This document shows positions 9,256 to 20,323 of a stretch of 30,867 bases of DNA, piece after piece; within the stretch, counting starts at the first letter, position 1, and each line of letters begins with the position of its first letter. The notes beneath the pieces are model-generated. The model was not told the origin of the DNA. It was given only the letters and a program-made list of their open reading frames with translations, and did not search any database. Source of the stretch: Chitinophagaceae bacterium (lineage in GTDB: Bacteria; Bacteroidota; Bacteroidia; Chitinophagales; Chitinophagaceae). A program made the position numbers and the translations under genes. The stretch lies in contig JADJYK010000002.1 in NCBI GenBank assembly GCA_016719815.1, positions 1 to 30,867 on the forward strand, written 5' to 3'.

Positions 9256-10690
9256 TTCAAAAGACCGTTTATGTAAACTTCAATATTTGTATAATGCTTA
9301 TGCAAGGTGTGTAATGACGCATCTGCAGGACCGGATGGATTCAATCCACTCAACTGCTCCCACTCATCAGGCATACCGTCTTTGTCCTGTATCAACCAAG
9401 GCGGGTGCTGATCGTAGAGCCGGCCACGCATTTACTGTCAACTCATAAGTTGTGCCATGCGGATAGCCGCCTTGCACATCAATAAACCGTCCTGTTCTAT
9501 TTCTTACATCATTGATGATGCGTTCATCCAATGTGTCACGCCTGAAACTGGCGCCGGCATAATTAAGCACATCATTGTAAGCATCTTTTGCGAACTGATC
9601 CGGTATCCTTTCAGCAGGAAATGGTTTGTTCATAATTGCTTCTTTTTTATCGGCGTCTGTTCCGCCATTACCCATGTCTATCCCCAGCCAATTATTTTTA
9701 GAAATATCTTTTGCTTCATCTACATAATTTCCGTCAACATACCATTTACCGAAAGGCAATGTTTCCGTTTTTGATGGGTTTACTATCCGGTATCTTACAT
9801 TTTTATTGGTAGATGGTCCGTACCTGAAGCAGTTATTTACAATATTATAATTGCCCGCTTCACCGCCGTAAATATTATTATGCCCCCAGTTATAAATTAC
9901 GTTGTTTCTGAAATCAGCAAATTCTTGTGAAGCACCAAGCCTTGTTCCGTTAAATCTTGGATTGCGGCTAAGACAGTGGGCAAATAAATTATGATGAGCA
10001 GACAAATGGCTGCCGCCCCAGATACCGCCATAGCCATGATGCTCCCAGTCTTTATCGCCAGTTTCAAAATGATAAGAATAGTTGAGTGGCTCAGTAATAA
10101 TATTCCATTGTACTGTTGTGCTGTCGCCCCCATACACTGAAAAAACTTCATCGGTACTCCAGCTTAAACTGCAATGGTCAATAATGATATGTTTTCTTCT
10201 GCCTATTGACAGCGCATCATCACCGCCGCTGCCATCTACCATTCCACTTTGACTTTGATACCTGTCGCCCATACGAAAACGTAAGTAACGGATGATACTA
10301 TTATCACCACCAAGACTTACTGAATTGTCGGCGAGGCAAATTCCATCGCCGGGGGCAGACTGGCCCGCAACAGTAACATCACCTTTAATAACAAGCTTTG
10401 ATTTTAAATGAATGGTGCCCGATACGGCAAACAAAATAATACGTTTACCTTTTGCTTCTGCAGCTTCCCTGAAGCTTCCTGCGCCACTTTCATTTAGGTT
10501 TGATACAATATACACTTTGCCGCCACGGCCTCCGGTAGTATATTTTCCAAAGCCTTCAGCTCCAGGGAAAGCTATAGCCGGTTCTTCTGGCGGGGCGGTT
10601 AATCCTGCACCTATTTTTTGGCACAAGCACCGATTCCCAGCAAATAAAACCCAGCAGCAATGATTATTCTTCTGTTCCTTATATTTAATA
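9252..10690 (-). CDS. Pectate lyase (PL1-like), frameshifts near both ends
   Basis: This is a predicted secreted right-handed beta-helix lyase cleaving polygalacturonate by beta-elimination. AIAFPGAEGFGKYTTGGRGG opens the mature domain. It continues with GTIHLKSKLVIKGDVTVAGQ, DDALSIGRRKHIIIDHCSLS and WSTDEVFSVYGGDSTTVQWN. The basic loop HCLSRNPRFNG fits the substrate-binding arginine region of PL1-type lyases. The C-terminus continues in another frame from about 9400 with QDKDGMPDEWEQLSGLNP, ending VYINGLLK at 9252. At the N-terminus a different frame reads RNRRIIIAAGFYLLGIGAC, a probable lipoprotein signal whose lipobox cysteine lies near 10623. The start codon is not clear; 10690 is an estimate that avoids the terminator hairpin upstream. 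First enzyme gene after susD. Confidence 0.85.
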
Positions 10691-10700
10691 AGACGGAATG

Positions 10701-10747
10701 AAAAAAATAAGGCTGCATCCCTTATTATCACCCGGGATTGCAGCCTT
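10701..10747 (-). terminator. Intrinsic terminator after susD
   Basis: On the minus strand the stem AAGGCTGCAATCCC pairs with GGGATGCAGCCTT (one bulged base) across an 11-base loop. It is followed by ATTTTTTT. It lies 28 bases past the susD stop and before the pectate lyase. It probably reduces transcription of the enzyme genes relative to susC/susD rather than ending it, because no clear new promoter follows. Confidence 0.85.
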
Positions 10748-10774
10748 AATAAAAAAACGAGTATGAGAAAAAAA

Positions 10775-12633
10775 TTAATATCCCGGATTCTGTGGTCTCA
10801 AATTTGGATTGGCATCAATAGCGGGTTGCGGCAACGGCAACAATTCACCCTTGCCAGTCACATATCCGGTAGCATATCTTGCCGCACATGTTGTATTAAC
10901 GGCAGAGCCAAGCCATGTAACCTTTGTTGTACCTGATGGAGTGGCGGTTGGTGCCGTTTTATAAAGTGAATTATACCATAAACCACCAATATTATTATTA
11001 TCAGAAGTGGTTGCAGAATAATAATACATTGACAATGGCAAAGAAGTTGACAAACAATAAGAAGGATATCCTGCCATATATGTAGGATTCACCATTGCTG
11101 TACTTGTTGACATCCGAACCATATTAGCTTTGCTCTCTGAAAGAGCAGTGGCAAGCAAATTCCACCTGATTAAATCATACTTACGGATACCTTCCCCACC
11201 TAATTCAAGAGCCCTTTCCCGTACCAAATATTTGAAGAAATCTGCTTTCGACAAACCGGAAGGAACATCAACAGATGCATCAGGTGTTGATATTGGTTTT
11301 CCAAATCCCTTCTTCTCACCATATTGATTGCATCATATGCAGCAGTTGTTGCCCCGCTTAACTCGTTTTCGGCTTCAGCAAACATCAGCAATACATCAGA
11401 ATAGCGGATTATCTGCCATTTCAGGCTGAAATACTGAATTGCATTAGTTGGTGCAATTACAGGGTTTGTTATCCAGTCTCGCCTGTATTTACCATCAACA
11501 AGATTTGTGATTGCTTGCCCCTGGCGATTTCCGTTCAATAAAGTAAAATAAAACGCCAGTGTAACATCTCTTCTCTGATCAGTGGAGTCGAACAGATAAA
11601 TGTATGATGGTAGCGGATTAACACTGCTGTTGCCCAGATTGTTTACTCTCGGACCATTGTAGTAACCCAGTTTTGTATCCTCTGGAGCATTCAATCCAAT
11701 TGCGCTTGCCTGAAACATTAATTCGCCATTAGGATCTGAAACAGCACGGGCATTAACCTGATCTTTCCAAAGGGCTTTAAAACTTGGATTTATTGAATGC
11801 TGACCGGAACTCATTATTTCACTGCACTCCTGCTTTGCGATTTGATAATATGTAAGATAGTCTGCTGGTCGCTGCACCGTGCCATTTGTGTACAGTTTAT
11901 ATCCACCTCTGAACATTGCAATCCTTGCTCTGAGAGCTTTAACCGCACCTTTTGTAATTCTCTCATCAAGCACATCTCCGATGGAAGTTACTTCACTTTT
12001 CCAGGGTACTAATGATGCAGCAAGTGCCAAATCACTCAACAAACTGTTATAAAGCGTATCTGCATTAGTCCTTTTTGGAAAGGGGTCAGTTAATGACATT
12101 GTGGAAGCAGGAACAAAATGGGCAGGCAAATCACCCCAATTGCGGATAGCTTCAAAGTAGAACTGAGCCCTCAGGGTCAATGCTTCACCGTACATTCTTC
12201 TAAGTTGCTTTTTTTCCTGTTCACTTCCATTTGTGTACATATCCATTTGGGGAATGTTATCAATGCAAATATTAGCAAACTCGATACCCTGGAATAACTG
12301 GTTAAACGGATTTGTAATTTGAGCATTGCCCGGAGTAGTTGCATAACGGGCTATGTCTCTTCTGTCATTATCCGATGTACCGGTTGGGCCCTGCATCTCA
12401 TCATTATCAAGCGGATAATACAGGCTAAGCCTGATGCCATAACCGGCATCACCCACAAGACGGCTATACACTCCGGCAATAGCCTTATAGGTGGTTGAAA
12501 CATCGGTAAACACTTGTGAAGCATCCACATCAGTTATAGGCTTTTGGTCAAGAAATTTCTTACATCCTGAAACAGCAAGCATTGATACAAACAGTGTAAA
12601 TGCTGTCAGCCTGTTTAAAAATTTTGAACTCAT
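10775..12633 (-). CDS. SusD/RagB-family surface glycan-binding lipoprotein, one frameshift
   Basis: This is a predicted outer-membrane lipoprotein of about 619 residues that binds oligosaccharides and forms the lid of the SusC channel. The signal segment ends LAVSGCKKF, a lipobox with its cysteine near residue 24. Family features follow: FLDQKPITDVDASQVFTD, LRAQFYFEAIRNWGDLP in the TPR-like helices and QIIRYSDVLLMFAEAENELS. After one frame change near 11310, FFKYLVRERALELGGEGIRK and YDLIRWN follow, and the protein ends NPNLRPQNPGY, a standard SusD terminus. It is 25 bases downstream of susC. Its position at the head of the pectin enzyme genes implies pectic oligosaccharide ligands, by inference. 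Confidence 0.95.
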
Positions 12634-12658
12634 ATAATAAGCTTTTAATTGTTTTAAA

Positions 12659-15600
12659 TTAGAATGTTGCGTTTACACCAAAAATGAAACTTCTGCTTTT
12701 TGGATATGCCGAATAATCCAGACCCGGTGTAAGAGGATTGCTTCTTACACTAACTTCCGGATCATAACCAGTATAATTTGTAATAATAGCAAGATTATTG
12801 CCTGTAAGATAAAATCTCAGTTTGCTCATCTTCATACCAATCAGCGATTTTACTGGAAGCGTATATCCGATTGAAAGGTTATTCAGTCTAAGGAATGAAC
12901 CATCTTCAATTGCCCATGAATGAGGGTAAAATGCACCTGATCCGCGAAGCGGTTGCCAGATGGTGGCATTTTTATTTAACCCACTCAAAATTTCAGGGGC
13001 TACACCAAAAGCCTGGTTAGAGGAATTAACCCACTGAACAGTCTGTCCGTTTGCATTAATCGTCATCCATCTGCCATTATTGATGGCAAGCATGTTTGAA
13101 TTGGCTGTATATCCATTCGTTAACTCTATCTTATTGGCATTGTAAATATCATTGCCAATTGAGAAGTTCATGAATACACTCAGATCCCATTGTTTATATG
13201 TAAACTGCTGGTTCAGCCCGCCCGTACATTTGGGTGTAGGGTCACCGATAATTTTTCTGTCATTGGTAATATCCACCACACCATCGTTATTCAGATCTAC
13301 AAATTTGATAGAACCAGGCTGTACCGCACCAATAATAGAAGTATTTGATGGTACTCCGGGCTTAAGCGTATATTGACCATTCGATGGATTGTAAATAAAA
13401 TCATCGGTTGTATAGAAACCGGCAGTAACCAAACCATAAATCGAACCAACAGGATAGCTTATCTTTTGTATGTAATCGGTTGGCTGCCCTGATACACCCC
13501 AACTAGCTGCAGGGAAGAAATTATCCTGCCCTATACCCAGTGCTTCAATCTTGTTCTTGTTAAATGAGATATTGAAATTGGCTGTCCAGTTTAAATTATT
13601 CCGCTTTCTGAGAAGTACTGCATTAAGCTGTACTTCCACACCTTTGTTCTGCGTTTTACCTATATTCTGCAACTGAGAAGAATATCCAAATGTTGCGGGA
13701 ATGGGTACATTAAGCAACAGTTCTTTCGATGAGTTCTTATACAGGTCAACAGATAAATCAAACCTTCCTTTAAAGAGGCTCAAATCGAAACCAATATTTC
13801 TGTTGACTGTTGATTCCCATTTCAATGCTTCGTTTACAAGAGCATTGGAATAATAGGCATTAATGGCCTGATTATTTATTCCATAATAATATCGGCCATC
13901 ATTGGCAAAAGTTGTCATAAATAAATAGTCGTTGATACGATTATTACCTACGGTTCCAAAGCCAGCCCGAATTTTTAAATCACTGATAAATTCTGAATTT
14001 TTCAGGAATTTTTCATTTTTAACTTTCCAGGCAATTGATCCAGCGGGGAAATAACCCCATTGCTTGCCGGGAGCGAATTTAGAAGCACCATCAGCCCTTA
14101 CGTTAAACGAAAGCAGGTACTTATTCATAAATGAATAGTTGACCCTTCCAAAAAATGAAAGATTGGTATACCGGGTCTTTCCGAGTTTTGGATAGCCGGT
14201 AAATAGTGTACCGATTGACGGGGCTTTGAAAGCTGCATCATAAGAAGTAAATAAAGGGAAATCCCTGTAAAGGCTCGAATGACTTTCTGTTCTCAGATCA
14301 TACGTTTCTTCCCCTACCAGCACATCAAAATCATGAGCCCTTTTGAATCCTTTAACAGAATAGGTAAGCACATTCGAGTTTGTATAGGTTCTTCTGAAAG
14401 TGGTATCCAGTCCGGCTATTGGTTTTCTGCCACCCTGTATTACGGCATAAGGCGTGATAGAGTCGTTATACTGTAAATCAACCAGGCTGTTATAATCATA
14501 TGAAGCAGTTGATTTAAAGGTGAGATTCTTCACTAAAGTAATGGTTAATGACGCATTTACATTGTAAGCGTTTGTTGTCTTCCTTCTGTATTCCTGGTCG
14601 GCCATGGCAATCGGGTTATAAAGGTTCAGGCCATTACCCACATTGGGATCTGCCAAAGGGTCTGAGTCATCAATATCCTGTGCGTTGGAAAGAAACGGTC
14701 TGTATTTAACTGCATTTCGCAGCCTGTTATACGAGGTGCCTTTTGAATCAGATACACCGGCACCATATACATTCTGTAATGTATAACGGCCACCAAGACC
14801 TATCTTAATCCTGTTATTAATCTTATACTCTCCTTTAAGATTAAACAAGTGACGCTTATAATTTGAATTAATGACAATGGCCTTATCATTATTATACGTA
14901 TATCCCGCAGTATAGGTCAGTTTTTTGTTTCCGCCTGAGGCAGTCAGATTATGGGTAGTGGTAACTCCGGTGCGTCCAAAAATCTCACCTTGCCAGTCAA
15001 CAGCATCTACATTTTTATAATTGGCCAGTGTATCCCATGTTGTACCAAAGTTTTTTGCAAAACTTGTACTGTCTGTTGAACTTCCTCTTGATCTCTCATA
15101 TTGATAAAGGACATACTCATAAGGACTCAGCACATCCAGTTTTTTGGCTAACTGCTTAATACCTACAAAACCATTATATCCAACTATCAATCTTCCAGGT
15201 TTTCCACTTTTCGTTGTAATAACTATCACACCATTGGCACCCCTGGCCCCATAAATAGCTGTGGCGGAAGCATCTTTTAGTACGTCTATGGACTGAATAT
15301 CTTGTGGCGATATTGTATTCAAAGCGTTTTCAACCTGAACTCCGTCAACTATGTACAAAGGAGAGTTGTCGCCTGTTATTGACATACCGCCTCTTACTCT
15401 TATTCGTACATCTGCGTCAGGAGAACCCTCAGAAGTGGTGGCCGTAACACCGGCAAGTCTTCCGTTTAAGGCTTCTGCGGCTGAGTTAATAGGAATATCC
15501 TTCAAATCTTTTGCCCCAACAGAAGATACAGAAGCCAGCAGGTCCTTTCTTCTTACCGTCTGGTAGCCAATCACCACCACATCTTCTATCGTTTTTGCCT

Positions 15601-15906
15601 CTGTAGTCAGCACCACATCAATTATTGACAGATTTCCGACTTCAGCCTCTTTAGTAACAGAAGATACATTGGTAAACACAAGCACTGCATTGGTGTTGTT
15701 AACAGAAATTTTAAATTTTCCATTTGCATCTGTTGATGTAGCAGTCTGCGTGCCTTTAACAGTAACAGTAACTCCTTGCAAAGGCTGTTTGTTTTCAGAC
15801 GACACAACAGTACCTGTTATTTGCCGGCCTGACCATATATGGTACTTAATGGAACCAAAGCAATTAAGAAAAACAAACAAAGTCCAACAGTTTTTAAATG
15901 TCTCAT
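12659..15906 (-). CDS. SusC/RagA-family TonB-dependent outer-membrane transporter
   Basis: This is a predicted TonB-dependent oligosaccharide importer of about 1080 residues. ITGTVVSSENKQPLQGVTV begins a carboxypeptidase-regulatory-like domain. EDVVVIGYQTVRRKDL resembles the TonB-box and plug entry, and YIVDGVQVENALNTISPQDI with YGARGANGVIVITTKSG are SusC plug signatures. A long beta-barrel follows, ending FIFGVNATF with the terminal aromatic. The start at 15906 gives the signal peptide MRHLKTVGLCLFFLIALVPL ahead of STIYGQAG. A one-base frame change near 15830 then joins the long frame. An alternative ATG at 15925 lacks a credible signal peptide. It diverges from a lacI-family gene and is probably controlled by it. 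Confidence 0.95.
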
Positions 15907-16152
15907 TGTTGTAATTTTTTTTCAAGAAAATATAGAAAAAAGAAAATTGCCTTGAACAGGCGAAAGGATAATACTACTGAAGCAAATAAAAGACAGACTT
16001 TCCGAACTAAATCGTCTGCTAAAAGCAAGTAATCTTTTCATTTCAGCAAGCAGTTTTCTTTATGACTGACAAACAGGGAATATGAAAATTGCCAAATTTG
16101 CCAGTACAAGACTACACAGAAGTTTGTTATAACACATTGATTTATAAATATT

Positions 16153-16178
16153 TTTTTACGCAATCGTTCCCGTAGAAA
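16153..16178. promoter_or_regulatory. Candidate LacI-family operator (imperfect palindrome)
   Basis: TTTTTACGCAATCGTTCC followed by CGTAGAAA is symmetric about a central CG. Nine of thirteen base pairs match, with outer arms TTTxTACG and CGTAxAAA. A central CG in an even-spaced palindrome is typical of LacI/GalR-family operators. It sits about 250 bases upstream of the susC start and 190 upstream of the regulator. Confidence 0.45.
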
Positions 16179-16314
16179 GTAAGAAAATTTACTCCCCCCC
16201 AATTTGCTGAAAGATTTATTTGTTTGTCCGCCTTAGATGTTCTTTGGATGCAGCATTTTTCGGGAAAAAACGGTCTTTGCAGTGACTGCTGAACGGTGCT
16301 AACTAATAGTGATA

Positions 16315-16331
16315 ATCAATGTTTAATTGAT
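16315..16331. promoter_or_regulatory. Inverted repeat ATCAAT-N5-ATTGAT upstream of the regulator gene
   Basis: A perfect six-base inverted repeat with a five-base spacer lies 35 bases before the regulator ATG and abuts the possible minus-7 element TACCTTTA. Its position would suit autoregulation. It lacks the central CG of the other palindrome, so it may bind a different protein or be chance in AT-rich DNA. Confidence 0.3.
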
Positions 16332-16365
16332 ACCTTTACAACTTCAAAAACCACCATTTTCATAA

Positions 16366-17400
16366 ATGAAATTTGAAGCTGCCACTATCAAGGATATCGC
16401 TAAGGCTCTGGGGCTTTCCACATCCACGGTTTCCAGGGCTTTAAGGGACAGCTACGAGATCAGCCCCGAAACCAAGAAACTGGTACTTGAATATGCTGAA
16501 AAAATAAACTATCATCCCAACCCGATAGCACTCAGCCTAAAAGAAAGAAGAAGCCGGACCATCGGCGTAATAGTTTGCGAAATTGCCAACAGCTTCTTTT
16601 CACAGGTTATTAATGGCATTGAATCAATAGCTTACAATAACGGGTATAATGTAATTATTGCCCAAAGCCGGGAGTCTTTCGACCGTGAAATGCTCAACCT
16701 GCAATATCTTACTTCCCGGTCTATTGACGGGCTGATTATTTCTGTATCAACCGAAACCACTGACATCAGCTACCTGAAAGACCTGAACAAAAAGGGAATG
16801 CCCATCGTATTCTTCGACAGAATTGTTAGTGATATTGACACTCATAAGGTTATTGTTGACAATTACACTGGCGCCTATAATGCCACTTCACACCTGATAA
16901 AAAGCGGGTATAGAAATATTGCCGCTATTTCTAACCCCGAAATGCTCTCTATCTCAAAAGAACGTCTGGCGGGTTACAGAAAGGCATTAGCAGATAATGG
17001 AATTGAAGTAGATGAATCACTGCTTAAATACTGCAAACATGGAGGCATGATTAATGATGAAGTGAATACTGTATTGCGGGAATTGCTTAGCCGCAAAAAT
17101 AAACCCGATGCCATTTTTACTACAGCAGACAAGTTAACCACCGGTTGCCTCCGCATTTTAAAAGAAAATGGCCTTTCCGTTCCGGGCGATATTGGTTTGT
17201 TGGGATTTTCCAATAATGATTTAACAGAACTCTTTGACCCTGCATTATCAGTAATTAAACAGCCCGCATTTGAAATGGGAGAAATTGCAACAGGATATTT
17301 ACTGCAACTTATAGAAAGCAAACACCCGGTAACAGACTTTGAAACAAAAGTGCTTCCGACAGAACTTTTTATCAGAAACTCTACCCGTAGAAAAGACTAA
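16366..17400 (+). CDS. LacI/GalR-family transcriptional regulator
   Basis: This is an intact 344-residue DNA-binding repressor or activator that senses a sugar. The N-terminal helix-turn-helix reads TIKDIAKALGLSTSTVSRAL at residues 7-26, with the hinge-helix region NPIALSLKERRSRTIGV at about 52-68. A periplasmic-binding-protein-like sensor domain fills the rest, including FFSQVINGIE, PIVFFDRIV, DAIFTTADKLTTGCL and the LacI signature VPGDIGLLGFSNNDL. It is one of the few long unbroken genes here. It diverges from the pectin susC and ends one base from the convergent GH43 gene. Control of the pectin operon, and perhaps the xylan operon, is inferred from position; the inducer is unknown. Confidence 0.95.
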   Translation: MKFEAATIKDIAKALGLSTSTVSRALRDSYEISPETKKLVLEYAEKINYHPNPIALSLKERRSRTIGVIVCEIANSFFSQVINGIESIAYNNGYNVIIAQSRESFDREMLNLQYLTSRSIDGLIISVSTETTDISYLKDLNKKGMPIVFFDRIVSDIDTHKVIVDNYTGAYNATSHLIKSGYRNIAAISNPEMLSISKERLAGYRKALADNGIEVDESLLKYCKHGGMINDEVNTVLRELLSRKNKPDAIFTTADKLTTGCLRILKENGLSVPGDIGLLGFSNNDLTELFDPALSVIKQPAFEMGEIATGYLLQLIESKHPVTDFETKVLPTELFIRNSTRRKD

Positions 17401-17401
17401 C

Positions 17402-19093
17402 TCATTTCTTATAGGCATCGTCGCTGCTTCTGGTTTCAAACCAATTAAATAAGGCTGTATTTTCTGATTGTTTACCTGCAGTAGTGCCGTACATTGCATA
17501 CATACAACCCACAAAACCACCTGCCTCCTTTGTGCTGAGAAACTTTGCATCAGCATAAAACAGCAGGGGCTTCCATTTGTTTTTTTTCAGGGCATAGAAG
17601 AAAGAGTATGTATTTCCATTTGCCTCAATTTTCAGCAACAGGTTTTTATTCCCATTTGCTTTTATAGCTTGAGAAGCCAGCAACTCTGGTGCAGCACCTG
17701 CCTTTTTATTTCCCGGGCCTTTGTATAACTGCACCACCTCTTTGCCCTCCTGTACTGATTTGCATAGGAAGTAAAAATGATTTTCGTTTGCAAAAACAAG
17801 CAACCCGGCTTTTTCATTTTCTGTTTTTGCAGAAAATTGCATAGCTATAGCAGCATGCCCTTTAAGGTGTGATTGCCTGAAACCAATAAAAGAAGGATTC
17901 TCTTTTTCCTGAACAGTTTGAGGTCGCAGGTTAACCGAAAGTGTCCCCTTCTTAATAGAAAGACTGTACCATTTTTCCCTTACAGTTCTGAGAAAAGCAT
18001 ACCGGTTGTTCAGGATATTATTTTCAAAATCATCTCTGAAAAAAAAGTTGCCATTAAGCTTTTCAGCATTCTTGTCAGGAACAGCACCGATAGGATATGA
18101 ATACTTTACTTCATCACCACCAAGGTTTATAACCGGCCAGCTATCTTTCCATTCAACAGGAGCCATAAAAGTTTCCCTGCCGGTATTATAATAATCGCCT
18201 TCGTATGGGCGGCATCCGAGAAATACAGCCCACCAGTTACCATTCTTATCTTCCACAAAATCGGCATGGCCAGTTGAGGTCACGGGATTTGTTCTTTCAG
18301 GATTCAGATTGCGCTGTGTAAGTATTGGATTCTTCTCATAAGAAACATACGGTCCGTCAACCTGCCTGCTTCTGAACACCACCTCCGAATGGTTATACTC
18401 GGTTCCGCCTTCGGCAGCAACCAGGTAGTACCATCCGTCTTTCTTAAAAAGATGCGGCCCTTCTATCCAAATAGGTTTTTTTGAAATATCTGTTCCTCCA
18501 TTAACTAAAATTTTCTGTTCACCTTTAACCTTCAGTTCTTTTATATCAAACTCATACAGGCGAATGGTGCAATGGCCTTCGTACAAAGAAATATTTCCCG
18601 GTGGCTTGCTATTATAAACGAGGTACACTTTTCCATCAGTATCAAAAAAAAGAGAGGGGTCAATTCCATCGGCCTCTGGTATCCACACAGGGTTGCTCCA
18701 TTGTCCACGGGGATCTTTGGCTGTTACCACAAAATTTCCCCCTTTGCCAACATTGGTACACACTACATAAAAAAGACCATTGTTGTACCTGATGGTTGGT
18801 GCATACATTCCGGTATTTGTAAGGGATAGTCCGTTAAGGTCAAGCTGTTCCGGCCTGTTTAGTGCATAACCAATCTGCTTCCAGTTAAGCAAATCCCTGC
18901 TGTGGAAAATGGGCAACCCGGGGTAATAGGCAAAAGTTGAATTAATAAGATAATAATCATCTCCTGCCTTGCAAATGGATGGGTCGGGATAAAAACCGGA
19001 AAGAACAGGGTTGGTAAATGACTGTGCCTGAAAGTGATGTGATGGCAGTGAACAGTAAAAAGCTGATAAAATCAGCTTCTTAATTTTTATCAT
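17402..19093 (-). CDS. GH43 beta-xylosidase/arabinofuranosidase
   Basis: This is an intact 563-residue GH43 enzyme, likely releasing xylose or arabinose from xylo-oligosaccharides. MIKIKKLILSAFYCSLPS begins a signal peptide ending near QAQ. FTNPVLSGFYPDPSICKAGD carries the catalytic base, ADGIDPSLFFDTDGKVYLVY the pKa-modulating aspartate and IWIEGPHLFKKDGWYYL the acid glutamate. From about residue 350, FRDDFENNILNNRYAFLRTV starts the C-terminal concanavalin-A-like domain typical of beta-xylosidases. It is 14 bases downstream of mannonate dehydratase and is the last gene of the xylose/uronate operon. Its stop is one base from the convergent regulator stop, so no terminator fits between them. 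Confidence 0.92.
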   Translation of the reverse strand: MIKIKKLILSAFYCSLPSHHFQAQSFTNPVLSGFYPDPSICKAGDDYYLINSTFAYYPGLPIFHSRDLLNWKQIGYALNRPEQLDLNGLSLTNTGMYAPTIRYNNGLFYVVCTNVGKGGNFVVTAKDPRGQWSNPVWIPEADGIDPSLFFDTDGKVYLVYNSKPPGNISLYEGHCTIRLYEFDIKELKVKGEQKILVNGGTDISKKPIWIEGPHLFKKDGWYYLVAAEGGTEYNHSEVVFRSRQVDGPYVSYEKNPILTQRNLNPERTNPVTSTGHADFVEDKNGNWWAVFLGCRPYEGDYYNTGRETFMAPVEWKDSWPVINLGGDEVKYSYPIGAVPDKNAEKLNGNFFFRDDFENNILNNRYAFLRTVREKWYSLSIKKGTLSVNLRPQTVQEKENPSFIGFRQSHLKGHAAIAMQFSAKTENEKAGLLVFANENHFYFLCKSVQEGKEVVQLYKGPGNKKAGAAPELLASQAIKANGNKNLLLKIEANGNTYSFFYALKKNKWKPLLFYADAKFLSTKEAGGFVGCMYAMYGTTAGKQSENTALFNWFETRSSDDAYKK

Positions 19094-19107
19094 AATAGTT
19101 TGTATTT

Positions 19108-20269
19108 CTAAACACTTTTGCTCAGGGCATATTCCACGCCACGCAGTTCTGCAAGACCTCTCAAGCGACCTATTGCTGAATAGCCCGGATAGGTTTTCTT
19201 TTTTAAGTCATCCAGCATCTGGTGGCCATGGTCTGGCCGCATAGGGATTGAAATATTTCTTCTTCGCTGCAACAGCACTATCTCTTTTATCACTTCATAC
19301 ATATCGGTATCGCCGCCAAGATGGTCTGCTTCAAAAAAATTTCCTTCCTCGTCCCGTTTTGTATTTCGCAGATGAAGAAAATGTATATTTTCCCCAAAAC
19401 GTCTAAGCATTTGCACAATATCATTATCGGCCCTGGCACCATAAGAACCGGTACAAAAACACAACCCGTTTGCAGGAGAAGGCACTGCACTGAGCAAGTC
19501 TGCAGCATCTTGTTCGGTACTCACAATTCTTGGCAGCCCATGAACAGGATAAGGCGGGTCATCCGGGTGAATGGCCATCGCCACACCGCACTTCGGCCAC
19601 AGGCACAACCTGCCGCAGGAAGTAATACAAATGCTCCTTCAATATAGCAGTATCAATGCCTTCATACTTTTTTAATTCCCCCAATATTATTTCAGGAGTA
19701 AACGCATCATCGCTGCCAGGCAGGCCCAGCATCATGTTCGAAAAAAGATACTTCCTTTTTTCTTCCGGCATTTGCCCGTAATGCTGCTTTGCCTTTTCCA
19801 ATTCTTTGGCTGTATATTCCTTTTCTGCACCAGGTCGCCCCAGCAGGTATAAATCAAAAACGAGATAATCGAGCCGGTTAAAATACAGCGCCGTGCTTCC
19901 ATCGGGCATTTCGTACGAAATATCTGTTCGCAACCAGTCGAGTACAGGCATGAAATTATAGGTAACCACTTTCAGCCCGCAGGCTGCCACATTGCGAAGG
20001 CTTTGCTTATAGTTCTCAATATGCAGCAGATAATTACCGGTCTGCCGTTTAATATCATCGCTTACCGGGAGGCTCTCAATTACCGTCCATGTCATGCCGG
20101 CAGCTTCAATTATTGCTTTCCGCTTGTTGATTTCATCAACAGGCCACACATCGCCTACGGCGATATGATGGAGGGCTGTAACCACTCCGTCGCATCCGGC
20201 CTGGCGTATATCCGATAAACTTACCACATCATGCGGGCCATACCACCTCATTGTCTGGTGCATCAGCAT
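19108..20269 (-). CDS. uxuA: Mannonate dehydratase, one frameshift
   Basis: This enzyme dehydrates D-mannonate to 2-keto-3-deoxygluconate in the glucuronate branch of the hexuronate pathway; it is cytoplasmic. It has about 387 residues, close to the roughly 394 usual for UxuA. MRWYGPHDVVSLSDIRQAG is the characteristic N-terminus, followed by GVVTALHHIAVGDVWPVDE. The metal and active-site region reads AIHPDDPPYPVHGLPRIV, then CFCTGSYGARADNDI, HFLHLRNTKRDEEG and IPMRPDHGHQMLDD. One frame change lies near 19590, between VRCG and VAMAIHPDD. The true start may be the second Met (20263). No glucuronate isomerase or mannonate reductase gene is visible here, so these must lie elsewhere if the pathway is complete. 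Confidence 0.93.
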
Positions 20270-20323
20270 AGTCTGTATGTATTTCTTTTAAACAATTCTG
20301 AGAGTCTTTATTTATTTTAATCT

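Larger units (their letters stand above)
15907..16365. promoter_or_regulatory. Divergent intergenic region between susC and lacI-type regulator
   Basis: These 459 bases contain no credible gene. They must hold the promoters for susC (minus) and the regulator (plus). I see two inverted repeats, listed separately, plus AT-rich tracts and a C8 run around 16193-16200. I did not find an exact Bacteroidota TAnnTTTG minus-7 element for susC. TACCTTTA at 16331-16338, 28 bases before the regulator ATG, is one base off that consensus. Confidence 0.6.

Noticed and set aside
15926..16365. A small gene or RNA between susC and the regulator
   Set aside because: No open frame with a credible start and no stable structured RNA beyond the short inverted repeats.
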